In this document: piece after piece, positions 24,168 to 33,579 of the stretch
How the letters are laid out: every line of letters starts with the position of its first letter
Numbering within the stretch: position 1 is the first letter of the stretch
Source: Micromonospora pisi
GTDB lineage: Bacteria > Actinomycetota > Actinomycetes > Mycobacteriales > Micromonosporaceae
Reading direction: 5' to 3'
Length of the DNA stretch: 64,000 bases
Assembly (NCBI RefSeq): GCF_003633685.1
Contig: NZ_RBKT01000001.1
Coordinates: forward strand, 8,494,001 to 8,558,000
Program-made: the position numbers and the translations under genes
Notes under the pieces: model-generated
Database searches by the model: none
The model's input: the letters and a program-made list of their open reading frames with translations, nothing else
What the model was told of the DNA's origin: nothing

Positions 24168-26981
24168 TTGCGTTTCGAACTCCTCGGCCCGTTCCGCGTG
24201 TACCACGAAGGACGATCGGTCCCGCTGGGCTCGGTGAAGCAGCGTCTTCTGTTGGCCACCCTGCTGCTGCGTCCCAATGAGGTCGTCGGCACCAACGAGT
24301 TGGCCGCAATGTTGTGGGGCGACGAAGAGCCGGCGTCGGCCGCCGCGAACCTGCGCACCTATGTGCGCGGGTTGCGGCGGTCGCTGGGTGGCGGGGCTCC
24401 CTGGGATGGGATAACCGCTGCGGCCAGCGGCTACCTGCTGCGAGTGGGCCCAGATGAACGGGACCTGGACCTGTTCGACGCTGCGGCAACGCGGGGCCGC
24501 GAGGCTCTCGCCGCTTCGGATCTGGAGCGGGCCGAGGCCGAACTCTCCGTTGCGGTGGGCCTGTGGCGCGGGTCCCCGCTGTCGGACCTGCCGCTGCGTT
24601 CGGCGCTGGCTCGGCGGGTGGCGCAGTTGGAGGAGCGCCGGCTGCTCGTCGAGGAGGACTACGCCGAGGCGGTGCTGGCGCTTGGCGCGTCGGCCGACGT
24701 GGTGCATCGGTTGCGCGGCCTGCTCGACCGGCACCCGCTGCGGCAGCGGGCGTGGGGCCAGCTGATGGTGGGCCTGTATCGCATCGGAGACGTGGCCGGC
24801 GCACTGGATGCCTACCAGCAGGCTCGACAAACGCTGGCGGAGGAGACCGGCCTCGATCCCACACCAGAGCTCATCAAGTTGTACGACGACATCCTGCATC
24901 ACCGCCCGGGCCTGGCAGCGCCACCGCCAGCGGGTCCGGACAGGCCAACGCCGGGCATGGCGGTGGGACCGCTCACTCAGCGCCCCGAGCAGCTACCGCG
25001 TGCGGTGCCGGAGTTCGTCGGCCGCAGCGTCGAGCTGGCGATCCTCGACGGGCTTCTGCACGGCGGAGCGGAGGGGCCGACGAGCGTGGCCATCTCTGTG
25101 GTGTCCGGCATGGCCGGAGTCGGCAAGACGGCCCTGGCGTTGCACTGGGCGCACCGGATGGCCGACCGCTTCCCGGACGGCCAGCTCTATGTGAACCTTC
25201 GCGGCTACGACGAAGCGGGCGCGGTGTCCCCGCCCGACGCCCTGTCCGGCTTCCTCGAAGCGCTCGGCGTACCCCACGCCCGGATACCCTCCGGCCTGGA
25301 GGCCCGGACTGGTCTCTACCGCAGCCTGCTGGCTTCCCGCCGGATGCTCCTGGTGCTCGACAACGCTCGCGACTCCGCCCAGGTGCGCGCCTTGCTGCCC
25401 GGTGCGGGCGGCTGCATGGTCGTGGTCACCAGCCGTGACCGGCTCGGCGGCCTGATCGCCGCCGAGTGCGCCACGCCGTTGACACTGGACGTACTCACGG
25501 CGGAAGAGTCGATGAGTTTGCTCGCCAGACGGCTCGGGGCCAGCCGGCTCGGCTCCGAACCGGTCGCGGTGGCCGACATTATCGAGGCTGCTGGCCGGCT
25601 CCCGCTGGCACTGTCGATAGTAGCGGCGCGCGTCGCGACCCATCCCACGTTCCCGCTCAGCGCGATCGCTGCCGAACTGCACTCGGCCGAGGCGAGGCTC
25701 GACGCGTTGGCCGACGGCGACGTCCGGCGCGTCTTCTCCTGGTCGTACCTGGCCCTGGGGGCGGACGCGGCCCGGCTGTTCACCCTGCTGGGGCTGCATC
25801 CGGGCCCGGACCTGACCGCCGCCGCGGCCTCGGCGCTCGCCGGTGTGTCGGCCGCGGCCGTTACGCCGATCCTGCGGGAGCTGACCCGGCTCCATCTGCT
25901 GACGGAGCACGCGCCCGGCCGGTACGCCTTCCACGATCTTCTGCGCGCCTACGCCGCCGAGCTCGCACAGTCGTCGGAGCGCGGCGACGAACGCGCCGCA
26001 GCCCGACAGCGCCTGTACGACCACTACCTGCACGCCGCCTATCCGGCCGCGCTGCTGCTCCAGCCACAGTGGCCCCCGATCGAGCCGGTGCCGCCGCTGC
26101 CCGTACCGGCCAGGCGGCCGGTGACCGATCATGACGGCGCGCTCGCCTGGTTCACGGCGGAGCACCGGGTGCTGATCCGGGTGGTCCGCCAGGCCGCCGA
26201 GTACGGCTTCGAAGCGTACGCCTGGCAGATCGCGTGGGCGTTGAACACCTTCGTGGCACCGCGCGGCCTGTGGCAGGACCAACTCGCCATCCAAGGGGTC
26301 GCGCTGGCCGCCGCAGAGAAGATCGATGACCTTGCCGGTCAGGCCGTCGCCAACCGGCTGCTCTCCCGCGCGCTGACCCGATTGGGCGACCGCACTATGG
26401 CCGAGTACCGGCTCAAGCGCGCGCTTGAGCTGCACGAGCGTCTCGGCGACCCGATTGGCCAGGCCCAGACGCTGCACAACTACTGCGAACTCTGCTACCT
26501 GGACGGCCGGCTCGACGAGGCGCTCGCACACGGTCGCGAAGCGCTGCGGCTCTACCGACTGGTCGGCAACCACGCGGGCGAAGCCCGGACGCTCAACGCG
26601 ATCGGTTGGCTGCTCGCCACCACCGGCGACTTTGTCCAGGCCATCGCCAGCTGCACCGAGGCACTCGACCAGCAACGACGGACCGACGACCGCAACGGCC
26701 AGGCCGCGACGCTGGACAGCCTGGGCTTCGCCTACGACCGCCTCGGTGAACGCGACCGCGCGGCCGACTGCTACGAGCAGGCGATCCAGCTCTTTCGCGA
26801 TTCCGCCGACCGGTATCACGAGGCGGAGACCCTCATCCGACTCGGGGACACCCGGGAAGGGATGGGCGACCTGACCGCTGCCGCTGCCGCCTGGCGCCAG
26901 GCCGTGCGGATCTACGAGGACGTGGGCGACCCCGCAGCCGAGGAGGCCCGCCGGCGCCTTGAACGTGTGGTGCCGTCCTAG
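24168..26981 (+). CDS. SARP-type regulator with NB-ARC and TPR domains (AfsR-like)
   Basis: 937 aa from TTG 24168 ('MRFELLGPFRVYHEG'). Order of domains: OmpR-like winged helix (1-90, 'LGSVKQRLLLATLLLRPNEV'), bacterial transcriptional activation domain (~97-242, ending 'LAEETGLDPTPELIKLYDDI'), NB-ARC ATPase with P-loop 'SGMAGVGKTALALHW' (~313-327) and 'MLLVLDNARDSAQVRALLPG', then at least five TPR units to the C-terminus (for example 'EARTLNAIGWLLATTGDF'). This is the AfsR plan, a signal-gated activator of secondary metabolism. No matching biosynthetic operon is immediately downstream, so its targets are unknown. The RiPP-like pair ~9 kb away is only a possible one. Confidence 0.92.
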   Translation: MRFELLGPFRVYHEGRSVPLGSVKQRLLLATLLLRPNEVVGTNELAAMLWGDEEPASAAANLRTYVRGLRRSLGGGAPWDGITAAASGYLLRVGPDERDLDLFDAAATRGREALAASDLERAEAELSVAVGLWRGSPLSDLPLRSALARRVAQLEERRLLVEEDYAEAVLALGASADVVHRLRGLLDRHPLRQRAWGQLMVGLYRIGDVAGALDAYQQARQTLAEETGLDPTPELIKLYDDILHHRPGLAAPPPAGPDRPTPGMAVGPLTQRPEQLPRAVPEFVGRSVELAILDGLLHGGAEGPTSVAISVVSGMAGVGKTALALHWAHRMADRFPDGQLYVNLRGYDEAGAVSPPDALSGFLEALGVPHARIPSGLEARTGLYRSLLASRRMLLVLDNARDSAQVRALLPGAGGCMVVVTSRDRLGGLIAAECATPLTLDVLTAEESMSLLARRLGASRLGSEPVAVADIIEAAGRLPLALSIVAARVATHPTFPLSAIAAELHSAEARLDALADGDVRRVFSWSYLALGADAARLFTLLGLHPGPDLTAAAASALAGVSAAAVTPILRELTRLHLLTEHAPGRYAFHDLLRAYAAELAQSSERGDERAAARQRLYDHYLHAAYPAALLLQPQWPPIEPVPPLPVPARRPVTDHDGALAWFTAEHRVLIRVVRQAAEYGFEAYAWQIAWALNTFVAPRGLWQDQLAIQGVALAAAEKIDDLAGQAVANRLLSRALTRLGDRTMAEYRLKRALELHERLGDPIGQAQTLHNYCELCYLDGRLDEALAHGREALRLYRLVGNHAGEARTLNAIGWLLATTGDFVQAIASCTEALDQQRRTDDRNGQAATLDSLGFAYDRLGERDRAADCYEQAIQLFRDSADRYHEAETLIRLGDTREGMGDLTAAAAAWRQAVRIYEDVGDPAAEEARRRLERVVPS

Positions 26982-26984
26982 CGT

Positions 26985-27233
26985 GGGTCTGTGGATTTAA
27001 GGGCTCTGGCTCACTCTCGGTGGTAGCTGGGAGTAGCAGCGCATCTGCCTGAGCAGCACCGCTGTCCAAATTGGTGCAGTCAGAGCAAAAGGTGTAGCGG
27101 ATCATGGTTGTGACAGCCAGACGGAGACCGATCAGCACCAAAGTGCCAGCGTCAGAGGCTCGCGCGAACGTGGACGATACCGTTACGGAATGTCACCACC
27201 GAAAGTGAACCAGAGCCCTTAAATCCACAGACC
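26985..27233. mobile_element. MITE-like element with ~40-bp terminal inverted repeats
   Basis: 249 bp bounded by near-perfect 40-nt inverted repeats (26985-27024 and 27194-27233; two mismatches). The outermost bases are GGGTCTGTGGATTTAAGGGC on the left and its complement on the right. The interior (~170 bp) encodes nothing I recognise. Such TIRs resemble those of ISL3-like elements. It starts four bases after the SARP stop codon. Confidence 0.75.
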
Positions 27234-27240
27234 CCCGAAT

Positions 27241-27272
27241 GTGAGACAGAGCCCTTAAAAATCCACAGACCC
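27241..27272 (-). repeat. Extra copy of the MITE terminal repeat
   Basis: GTGAGACAGAGCCCTTAAAA followed by ATCCACAGACCC repeats the right-hand end of the adjacent element with two extra A residues, seven bases outside it. It may be the end of a second, related element whose other end is lost, or a tandem end duplication. Confidence 0.7.
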
Positions 27273-27291
27273 CTGATCCACGGATCGAGGC

Positions 27292-27963
27292 TTAGGTTGA
27301 GGGAGTGGCCGCAGGGGTGACGAGGCCGGTCTCGTAGGCGAGGACGACGAGCTGCGCCCGATCGCGGGCCTGGAGCTTGGTCATCGCCCGGCTGACGTGC
27401 GTCTTGGCGGTGGCGACGCTGATGACCATGTGGGCGGCGATCTCGTCGTTGGACATGCCCCGTGCGGCGAGCGCGACGACCTCCCGTTCGCGGTTTGTGA
27501 GGACGTCCAGCTCGGCGGTGCGGCTGTGGTGCGGCGGCCGCGAGACGTACTCGTTGATGAGCTTGCGGGTGATGGCCGGCGACAACAGGGCGTCGCCGCG
27601 GGCGGCGATGCGGATGCCGTGGAGGAGGTCGGCGGGCTCGGTGTCCTTTACGAGGAAGCCGGCGGCACCCGCGCGCAGCGCCGTGTAGACGTGCTCGTCG
27701 AGGCTGTAGTTGGTGAGGATGACGACGCGTACGCCGGATAGGGCCGGATCGGCGGCGATTCGGCGGGTGGCCTGGATGCCGTCGAGGACGGGCATCTGGA
27801 TGTCGATGAGCGCGACGTCGGGCAGGTGCCGCGCGGCGAGCGCGACCGCCTCCGTGCCGTCGCCGCCCTCCGCGACCACCGTGAAGTCGTCTTCGGCGTT
27901 GATGAGGGCGCGGAACCCGGCCCGGATAAGGGCCTGGTCGTCGACGAGTAGCACGCGGATCAC
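27292..27963 (-). CDS. NarL/LuxR-type response regulator
   Basis: 223 aa from GTG 27963, which overlaps the stop of the kinase gene (GTGA). The receiver domain has the acidic pair in 'LLVDDQALIRAG', phosphoacceptor Asp in 'VALIDIQMPVLDG', Thr in 'VVILTNYS' and Lys in 'FLVKDTEP'. The LuxR HTH is 'LTNREREVVALAARGMSNDE' with 'ATAKTHVSRAMTKL'. Forms a two-component system with the upstream kinase. The likely targets are its own operon and the divergent DUF1772-MMPL pair. Confidence 0.93.
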   Translation of the reverse strand: MIRVLLVDDQALIRAGFRALINAEDDFTVVAEGGDGTEAVALAARHLPDVALIDIQMPVLDGIQATRRIAADPALSGVRVVILTNYSLDEHVYTALRAGAAGFLVKDTEPADLLHGIRIAARGDALLSPAITRKLINEYVSRPPHHSRTAELDVLTNREREVVALAARGMSNDEIAAHMVISVATAKTHVSRAMTKLQARDRAQLVVLAYETGLVTPAATPST

Positions 27964-29162
27964 GAGGACTCCTCAAGCTGAAGTGGCGGCGAGTCCAGGG
28001 GCGGGGACGGCCGCTTCAGCGGCAGGGTCGCGTGGATGCTGAACCCGCCGCCGTCGCGGTGGCCGGCGTGCAGCGACCCGCCGAGGGCGGTGACCCGCTC
28101 CCGCATGCCGACCAGGCCCACTCCGGGCACGACGGCCGCCCGGCCGGTGCCGAGCCCGTCGTCGTCGATGTGGACGGTCAGCGCGTCGTCGCCGTAGTGG
28201 AGCCGGATCGAGGCGGTGGCCGGTCCGGCGTGGCGGGTCACGTTGGTGAGGGCCTCCTGCACGATGCGGTACGCGGCACGGTCGACCGGGGCCGGCAGGG
28301 TGCAGCGCCGGCCGGTGACGGTCACCGTGACCGGGATGCCCGCCTTGCGGGCGCCCTCGACGAGGCGGTCGAGGCGTTCGAGCCCGCCGCCGGCCGGGGC
28401 GTCGTCGGTGCGCAGCACCTCGAGCGTCGCGCGCAGTTCCTGCATCGCCTCGCGGCTGGCCTGTTGGATGGTGACCAGCGCCTCGGGGACCGGCTCGCCG
28501 CGTTTGCGGGCGAGGTGGACGGCGACGCCCGCCTGCACTTTGATGAGCGAGATGCTGTGGGTGAGGGAGTCGTGCAGGTCGCGGGCGATCCGCAGCCGCT
28601 CCTCGTCAGCGCGGCGGCGGGCGGTCTCCTCGCGCGTGCGTTCGGCGTCGAGCGCCCGCTGCTCGACGTGGGTGAGGTGGACGGCGCGCTGGCGAGACAG
28701 CTCGCCGGCGACGCAGGCGGCGACCATCCAGCCGATCAGTAGGAGCCAGCGCTGGACGACGTCGGGCGCCGGCCCGCCGGCGTCGACGCTCGCGAGTTCG
28801 CTGGCGGAACCGCCGACGAGGATGACGCCGACGGCTGCCCCGGCCGGCCACCGGTGCCCACTCTTGATGGCGGTGTAGAGGGCCACCATGACGGTCAGGG
28901 CCGGTGCGACGCCGGGATAGCCGCGTAGCTGGTAGACGAGCAGACAGACGGTCGCGAGGCCGAGCACGACGAGGGGCAGCCGGCGCCGGGCGGCGGTCGC
29001 CATCGCCGGGACCACCAGCAGGAACGAGCTGATCAGGTCGAGCCGGATCCGCCCGGGCGGCGCGGTCACAGCGCTGGCGACGACCAGGACGGTCAAGCCG
29101 AACGCCGCTGCCAGGGACCGCCACGCGCGGCCCTGGCCGCCGCGCCCGCCGTCGTCGCCCAT
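27960..29162 (-). CDS. Membrane sensor histidine kinase, HisKA_3 type
   Basis: 400 aa. The N-terminal half has about four to five membrane helices and no large outside loop, so it probably senses within the membrane. The dimerisation/phosphotransfer segment is 'IARDLHDSLTHSISLIKVQA' with the phospho-His in the first half. The ATPase domain has 'YRIVQEALTNVTRHA' (N box) and 'IDDDGLGTGRAA...GVGLVGMRERV' (G boxes). It phosphorylates the downstream NarL-type regulator. Divergent from DUF1772-MMPL across 164 nt. Confidence 0.93.
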   Translation of the reverse strand: MGDDGGRGGQGRAWRSLAAAFGLTVLVVASAVTAPPGRIRLDLISSFLLVVPAMATAARRRLPLVVLGLATVCLLVYQLRGYPGVAPALTVMVALYTAIKSGHRWPAGAAVGVILVGGSASELASVDAGGPAPDVVQRWLLLIGWMVAACVAGELSRQRAVHLTHVEQRALDAERTREETARRRADEERLRIARDLHDSLTHSISLIKVQAGVAVHLARKRGEPVPEALVTIQQASREAMQELRATLEVLRTDDAPAGGGLERLDRLVEGARKAGIPVTVTVTGRRCTLPAPVDRAAYRIVQEALTNVTRHAGPATASIRLHYGDDALTVHIDDDGLGTGRAAVVPGVGLVGMRERVTALGGSLHAGHRDGGGFSIHATLPLKRPSPPLDSPPLQLEESS

Positions 29163-29326
29163 GTGCGCAACGATAGGCGACCCGGCCGCCCGGGACGTCA
29201 GCCTGCGGACGGAGCCGCCACTACCGCCGGGGATGTACGGTGCGCCGGACTGCGCCGCCGGCGGTAGCGGCAGATGTCATCCGCAGCCTGACGACCGCGA
29301 CCACTGCGGGACGGCATGGTCATGCC

Positions 29327-29836
29327 ATGTCCACGATCCGCACCATCCGCGCGCTCGCGCTGCTGTCGACTGGTCTGCTCGCCGGCGCGCTCGGCTACGG
29401 CGCCGTGAACGTCGTGGCGACGTTCAACGCCGTACCCCTCGATGTCCGCCTGACCTTCCACACCGCCCTGATGCGGATGAACGGCCCGGTCGTCCAGACG
29501 GTGATGGCGTCCGCGGCGGTCAGCACGGTGGCCTTCGCCGTCCTGGTCCGCGGGCGTGCCCGCCTGCTCGCCGCCGGATCCGGCGGCCTCGTGCTGCTGT
29601 CTTTCCTGGTGACACGGTTCGGCAACGTCCCCATCAACGCCGAGATCAAGACCTGGGCGGTCAGCTCCGCTCCGGCCGACTACCCGGCCGTCCTGCGGCG
29701 CTGGGAGATGTTCAACGACATTCGCACCATCGCCGCATTGGCCGCGTTCGTCTGTGTTCTGGCCGCCGCCGACCGCGTCGGCGCGGCCGCGTCCCGCACC
29801 GCCCTCAACGAAAGGTCTGTCCCGTGGAGCGGATGA
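29327..29836 (+). CDS. DUF1772-family membrane protein
   Basis: 169 aa from ATG 29327; the open frame extends to 29240 but that part lacks structure. It has four membrane helices, with the DUF1772 pattern of a conserved polar loop 'LTFHTALMRMNGPVVQ', then 'NVPINAEIKTWAVSSAPADY' and 'RRWEMFNDIRTIAALAAFV'. Function of the family is unknown. It precedes and overlaps the MMPL transporter gene, so they form one operon probably controlled by the divergent two-component system. Confidence 0.8.
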   Translation: MSTIRTIRALALLSTGLLAGALGYGAVNVVATFNAVPLDVRLTFHTALMRMNGPVVQTVMASAAVSTVAFAVLVRGRARLLAAGSGGLVLLSFLVTRFGNVPINAEIKTWAVSSAPADYPAVLRRWEMFNDIRTIAALAAFVCVLAAADRVGAAASRTALNERSVPWSG

Positions 29837-32004
29837 CACGGTGGATGCTCGCGCACCGGTTGCCGGTGGTCCTTGTCTGGGTCGCTCTCGCGCTGGTCGG
29901 GGGAGCCTTGGCCGGCGGCACCATCGACCGGCTCAGCTACGAAACCCGGTTACCGGATCGTCCGGGCCAGCAGGCGAACGACGCCATCGCGCAACGATTC
30001 GACCACACCGGTGGCCGTAATGCCCCACTGCTGCTCGTGGTGACGGTGCCGGAGGGCACGACCGTCGACAGCCTCGAGGTACGCCGGCAGTGGGACGCCC
30101 TGGTGGACAGGGTGACCCCGCCGGGCGGCCGGAGCGTTTCCTACCGGGGCCCCGGCAGTGAGTCGTTGGTCTCGGGGGACAAGCGCACCACTGTGGCGCT
30201 GGTGTACCCGCCGGCGACTGCCTCGAACGCCCCGTACGAGCGGTGGCTGCCTGGTATCGAGACGGCGGTCGCGCAGGCCAGCATCGCGGGCGCCCCGGTC
30301 GAGTTGACCGGTCAGCCGGTGCTGTCCGGCCGTAACAGCGGCGCCCAGCGCAGCCCGATCTACGAGACGCTCATCGGCGCCATGGGGGCGCTGTGCGTGC
30401 TGATCCTCGTCTTCGGCAGTGGCCTCGCCATCGTGCCGGTGCTGATGGCCGCCGTGGCGATCCCGACGACGTTCCTGCTGGTGCGTGGGGTCACCGAGCT
30501 CACCGACGTCTCGTTCATCGTGCAGTTCCTGGTGACGCTCATCGGACTCGGCGTGGCGATCGACTATGCGCTGCTCGTCGTGACCCGCTGGCGGGAAGAG
30601 CGCGCCAAGCCCGGCACCGACGGCCCCGAGCCGCAGGCGCGCCGGGAGGCGATCGTCAGAACCCTGGCCAGCGCGGGCCGCGCGGTCGCGCTCAGCGGCG
30701 CTACGGTGGCTATCTCTCTTGCCGCACTTGTCGTTCTGCCGGTGCCGTTCCTGCGCAGCGTCGGCTACGCCGGGCTGCTTATCCCGCTGGTCAGCGTGGC
30801 GGTCGCGCTCACCCTGCTGCCCGTCCTGCTGTACTCGTTGGGCGACAAGCTGGACCGGCCCCGTCGTCAGCACCGCCCGGACAGCCGCTTGTGGACCAGG
30901 ATCGCCCGTGTCACCACCCGGCGCCCGGTACTCAGCGCGCTGGTCAGCGGCGTGGTGCTGCTCGCCCTGGCCGCGCCTGTGCTGGCGCTGCAACTGGGGC
31001 AGCCGGCAACCTCGACGCTGGCCCAGGGGGGACAGCCCGCCCGGACCTTCGAGCGGCTCGTCGACGCGGGCTTCGGCGAAGGCATCGCACGCCCCGTCGA
31101 GGTCCTCGTCGTCGCCGACGCCACCGACGCCATGCAGGACCGGCTGCGTCGCATCAACGGTGTCGCGGGCAGCGTCGCCCCGCCGGGCTGGGCGCGCGAC
31201 GGTCACCAGGTCATCGACGTGTGGACCGCAGAGGACCCGTCCAGCGGCGGCGGCCAGGCTGCGGTGTCCGACGTGCTGGACACCACGCGGCAGAACCCAG
31301 GCGTGCTGGCCGGTGGTGGTCCAGCAACCGATGCCGACTTCATCGAGGCTGTCTACGGCTCGCTCGGACTCATCCTGCTCTTCGTAGCCCTGCTCACTTT
31401 CATCGTCCTGGCACGGACCCTGCGTTCGGTCGTCCTGCCGTTGAAAGCCTTGGCGCTCAACGCGCTGTCCACGTGCGCGGCGTACGGCGTCGTGGTGCTC
31501 GTCTGGCAGCAGGGCTACGGCAGCGAGCTGCTGTTCGACACGCCCGCCGTTGGGGCGGTAACCATCTGGATCCCGATGGCGGTCTTCGCGTTCCTCTTCG
31601 GGCTGTCCATGGACTACGAAGTGTTCATCCTGCACCGCATCCGGGAAACGCACCTCGACCTGATCGCCAAGGGTGAGCGGGACACCGTGGTGCCGTCCGT
31701 CGTGACGGGTCTCAGCCGCACCGGACGGCTCGTGACCTCCGCCGCGCTCATCCTCTTCCTCGCCTTCACGGCGCTGGCCAGTATCCCGATAACCGACGTG
31801 CGGGTGTTCGCCACCGCGTTGGCGGCGGGCATCGTCATCGACGCCACCCTGGTCCGCGGCATCCTCACCCCGGCGTTGGTCACGCTCCTCGGCCGGTCGA
31901 ACTGGTGGTTCCCCCGCCCGTTGAGCCGGCTGCTCGCCGTCTCCCGGCAGCTTCCTGGCGTAGGGGCAGCCCTCGTGACGGGCAACGGACAGAAGTCTGA
32001 CTAG
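29824..32004 (+). CDS. MMPL/RND-family transporter
   Basis: 726 aa from GTG 29824 (AAAGG at proper distance); ATG 29833, which overlaps the DUF1772 stop, is an alternative. It has twelve membrane helices in two halves, each after a large outside loop (~35-175 and ~375-510). Conserved transport elements are 'GLGVAIDYALLVVTRWREER' in TM4-5 and 'FLFGLSMDYEVFILHRIRET' in the second half, carrying the Asp-Tyr pairs typical of proton-driven MMPL proteins. It exports lipids or hydrophobic small molecules; the substrate is unknown. Close two-component genes suggest inducible export. Confidence 0.92.
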   Translation: MERMTRWMLAHRLPVVLVWVALALVGGALAGGTIDRLSYETRLPDRPGQQANDAIAQRFDHTGGRNAPLLLVVTVPEGTTVDSLEVRRQWDALVDRVTPPGGRSVSYRGPGSESLVSGDKRTTVALVYPPATASNAPYERWLPGIETAVAQASIAGAPVELTGQPVLSGRNSGAQRSPIYETLIGAMGALCVLILVFGSGLAIVPVLMAAVAIPTTFLLVRGVTELTDVSFIVQFLVTLIGLGVAIDYALLVVTRWREERAKPGTDGPEPQARREAIVRTLASAGRAVALSGATVAISLAALVVLPVPFLRSVGYAGLLIPLVSVAVALTLLPVLLYSLGDKLDRPRRQHRPDSRLWTRIARVTTRRPVLSALVSGVVLLALAAPVLALQLGQPATSTLAQGGQPARTFERLVDAGFGEGIARPVEVLVVADATDAMQDRLRRINGVAGSVAPPGWARDGHQVIDVWTAEDPSSGGGQAAVSDVLDTTRQNPGVLAGGGPATDADFIEAVYGSLGLILLFVALLTFIVLARTLRSVVLPLKALALNALSTCAAYGVVVLVWQQGYGSELLFDTPAVGAVTIWIPMAVFAFLFGLSMDYEVFILHRIRETHLDLIAKGERDTVVPSVVTGLSRTGRLVTSAALILFLAFTALASIPITDVRVFATALAAGIVIDATLVRGILTPALVTLLGRSNWWFPRPLSRLLAVSRQLPGVGAALVTGNGQKSD

Positions 32005-32115
32005 GCGGTCGCCACGCCTGTGGCGACCGGCGCTGATCACTACCGCTGAACACAAACTGCAGATTCGGATGGTCCAGCCGGCTCTGTGTCGCAGATCGAG
32101 AAATTTGGGGTGGAG

Positions 32116-33183
32116 ATGACAGAACACGCACAGGCGCCGCGACGGCGGCGCCGCATTCGGAAGGCAATTCTTGTCACGGTGGGCGTGCTCATTGGTATTC
32201 CAGCGCTGCTTGCGACCGGCTTGACCGTGTGGGACGGCGGAGCCAACCTCGATCCGCAGCGGGAGCTGCTGCCGGGTGTCGCGATCGACCTGCGGACCGC
32301 CGAAACGGACCGGGGCCCGATCGAGTACGACCTGCACGGCACCGACGGTCCGGTCGTGCTGTCCGTGCATGCCGGGTTGGGTGGCGCCGACCAGGGCCGA
32401 CTGTTCGCGAGCTGGCTGCAGGATGACGGGTATCGAATCCTCAGCCCGTCGCGTCCCGGGTACCTCGGCACTCCGCTGAGCAGCGGGCGGACCCTCGACG
32501 AGCAGGCCGACCTGCTGGCAGCCCTGCTTGACGAGCTTCACATCGACCGCGTCGGCGTCTTCGCGGCCTCGGCAGGCAGCCCGGTCGCGTACACCTTCGC
32601 CGCGCGCCATCCAGAGCGGGTGTGGGGACTGGTCTCGATCGGTGGCGTGAGTCTGCCCGATGCCGATGCCGATGTCGATGCCGATGCCGCGCCCAGATCC
32701 CCCCTCCGGGCCGCCTTCCTGAACGCGATCGTCCAGAAGCTCGCGAAGCTGACCGCATCGATCTCGCTTGAGTCGATCGTCTCCGGCACCCTGGACGAGA
32801 CCAGCACGTTCACCGATGAACAGAAGGCGGAACGCGCCGACTACATCATGCATACCGAGAATGCCCGGCTCTTCTTCGAGGCAATCTTCGATGCGACCTT
32901 CCCGTACGAGAAGAGAATGCCGGGCACCGACAACGACTCGCTGCAAACGCAAGCGATGGACATCGCGTTCGACCGCGTCACCGCGCCGACGCTCATCCTC
33001 CACGGCACACAGGACGGCGACGTGCCGTTCGAGCACGGTGAGAACGCCGCCGCGCAGATCCCGAGCGCCCAGCACCACTGGATGCCGGACGAAGAGCATC
33101 TCGGGTTCTGGCTGAGCCCCCAGTCCGAGGACGCCCAGCGCGCCGCAGGGGCGTTCCTCCACGAGCACGCCCCGCAGCGATAG
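32116..33183 (+). CDS. Membrane-anchored alpha/beta hydrolase
   Basis: 355 aa from ATG 32116 (GTG 32086 and GTG 32110 also in frame; none has an ideal Shine-Dalgarno). The basic N-terminus 'RRRRRIRKAI' precedes one membrane helix ('LVTVGVLIGIPALLATGLTV'). The hydrolase domain has 'VLSVHAGLGGADQGRLFASW', nucleophile elbow 'VGVFAASAGSPVAY' (A-S-A-G in place of G-x-S-x-G), acid Asp in 'LHGTQDGDVPF' and His in 'EEHLGFW'. A short acidic repeat 'DADADVDADA' sits in the cap region. Substrate unknown. It stands alone after the MMPL gene. Confidence 0.8.
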   Translation: MTEHAQAPRRRRRIRKAILVTVGVLIGIPALLATGLTVWDGGANLDPQRELLPGVAIDLRTAETDRGPIEYDLHGTDGPVVLSVHAGLGGADQGRLFASWLQDDGYRILSPSRPGYLGTPLSSGRTLDEQADLLAALLDELHIDRVGVFAASAGSPVAYTFAARHPERVWGLVSIGGVSLPDADADVDADAAPRSPLRAAFLNAIVQKLAKLTASISLESIVSGTLDETSTFTDEQKAERADYIMHTENARLFFEAIFDATFPYEKRMPGTDNDSLQTQAMDIAFDRVTAPTLILHGTQDGDVPFEHGENAAAQIPSAQHHWMPDEEHLGFWLSPQSEDAQRAAGAFLHEHAPQR

Positions 33184-33215
33184 CGGGCTTTCCTTGCCTC
33201 GGCCGCTGCCCGCGC

Positions 33216-33316
33216 CTACCACAAGAAGGCCCCTGCGCGTGCGACATCTACCTGACCTGCCCCAAGTTCATCACCACACCGCAGTACATCATCCGTCCCG
33301 CCGCCTGCCCGGGTCA
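33216..33316 (+). other. Possible recombinase C-terminal scrap
   Basis: One frame reads 'EGPCACDIYLTCPKFITTPQ' with paired Cys, reminiscent of the Cys-rich tail of some actinobacterial tyrosine recombinases. No start, no catalytic residues. The rest of the 33184-33579 gap holds nothing I recognise. Confidence 0.25.
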
Positions 33317-33579
33317 GCGCGTTCGACCTCGCATGCCACGCTCGGCGACCCCGCACAGCGCGTGGACACACGACCATTCATGGCCACACGTCGATCTGTT
33401 CTGATCCACGCCCGAACACCGATGATCGTTTTGCCGCCAACTGCGGAACCCGGGTAGGGCGTCGCTGATCAGTGACCGGGGTCGTCAGTGTGCGTCGGTG
33501 GTGCGATTCCGACGAGCTTGGTAAGAAATCTATCGAGGGATCCGGCCAGTGGTCATGGGATGGGCATCCGGCCTGGTCG

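Noticed and set aside
24563-26134. Other-phase frames inside the SARP gene
   Set aside because: Arg/Pro/Ala-rich shadows of a complete 937-aa multidomain gene.
29161-29823. N-terminal 220-aa extension of the MMPL protein
   Set aside because: That part overlaps DUF1772 in another phase and is Arg/Pro-rich; the MMPL N-terminal helix begins just after GTG 29824.
29950-33222. 1090-aa open frame on the minus strand
   Set aside because: It is antisense to the clear MMPL transporter and hydrolase genes, is His/Arg/Asp-rich without domains, and results from high GC in the third position.
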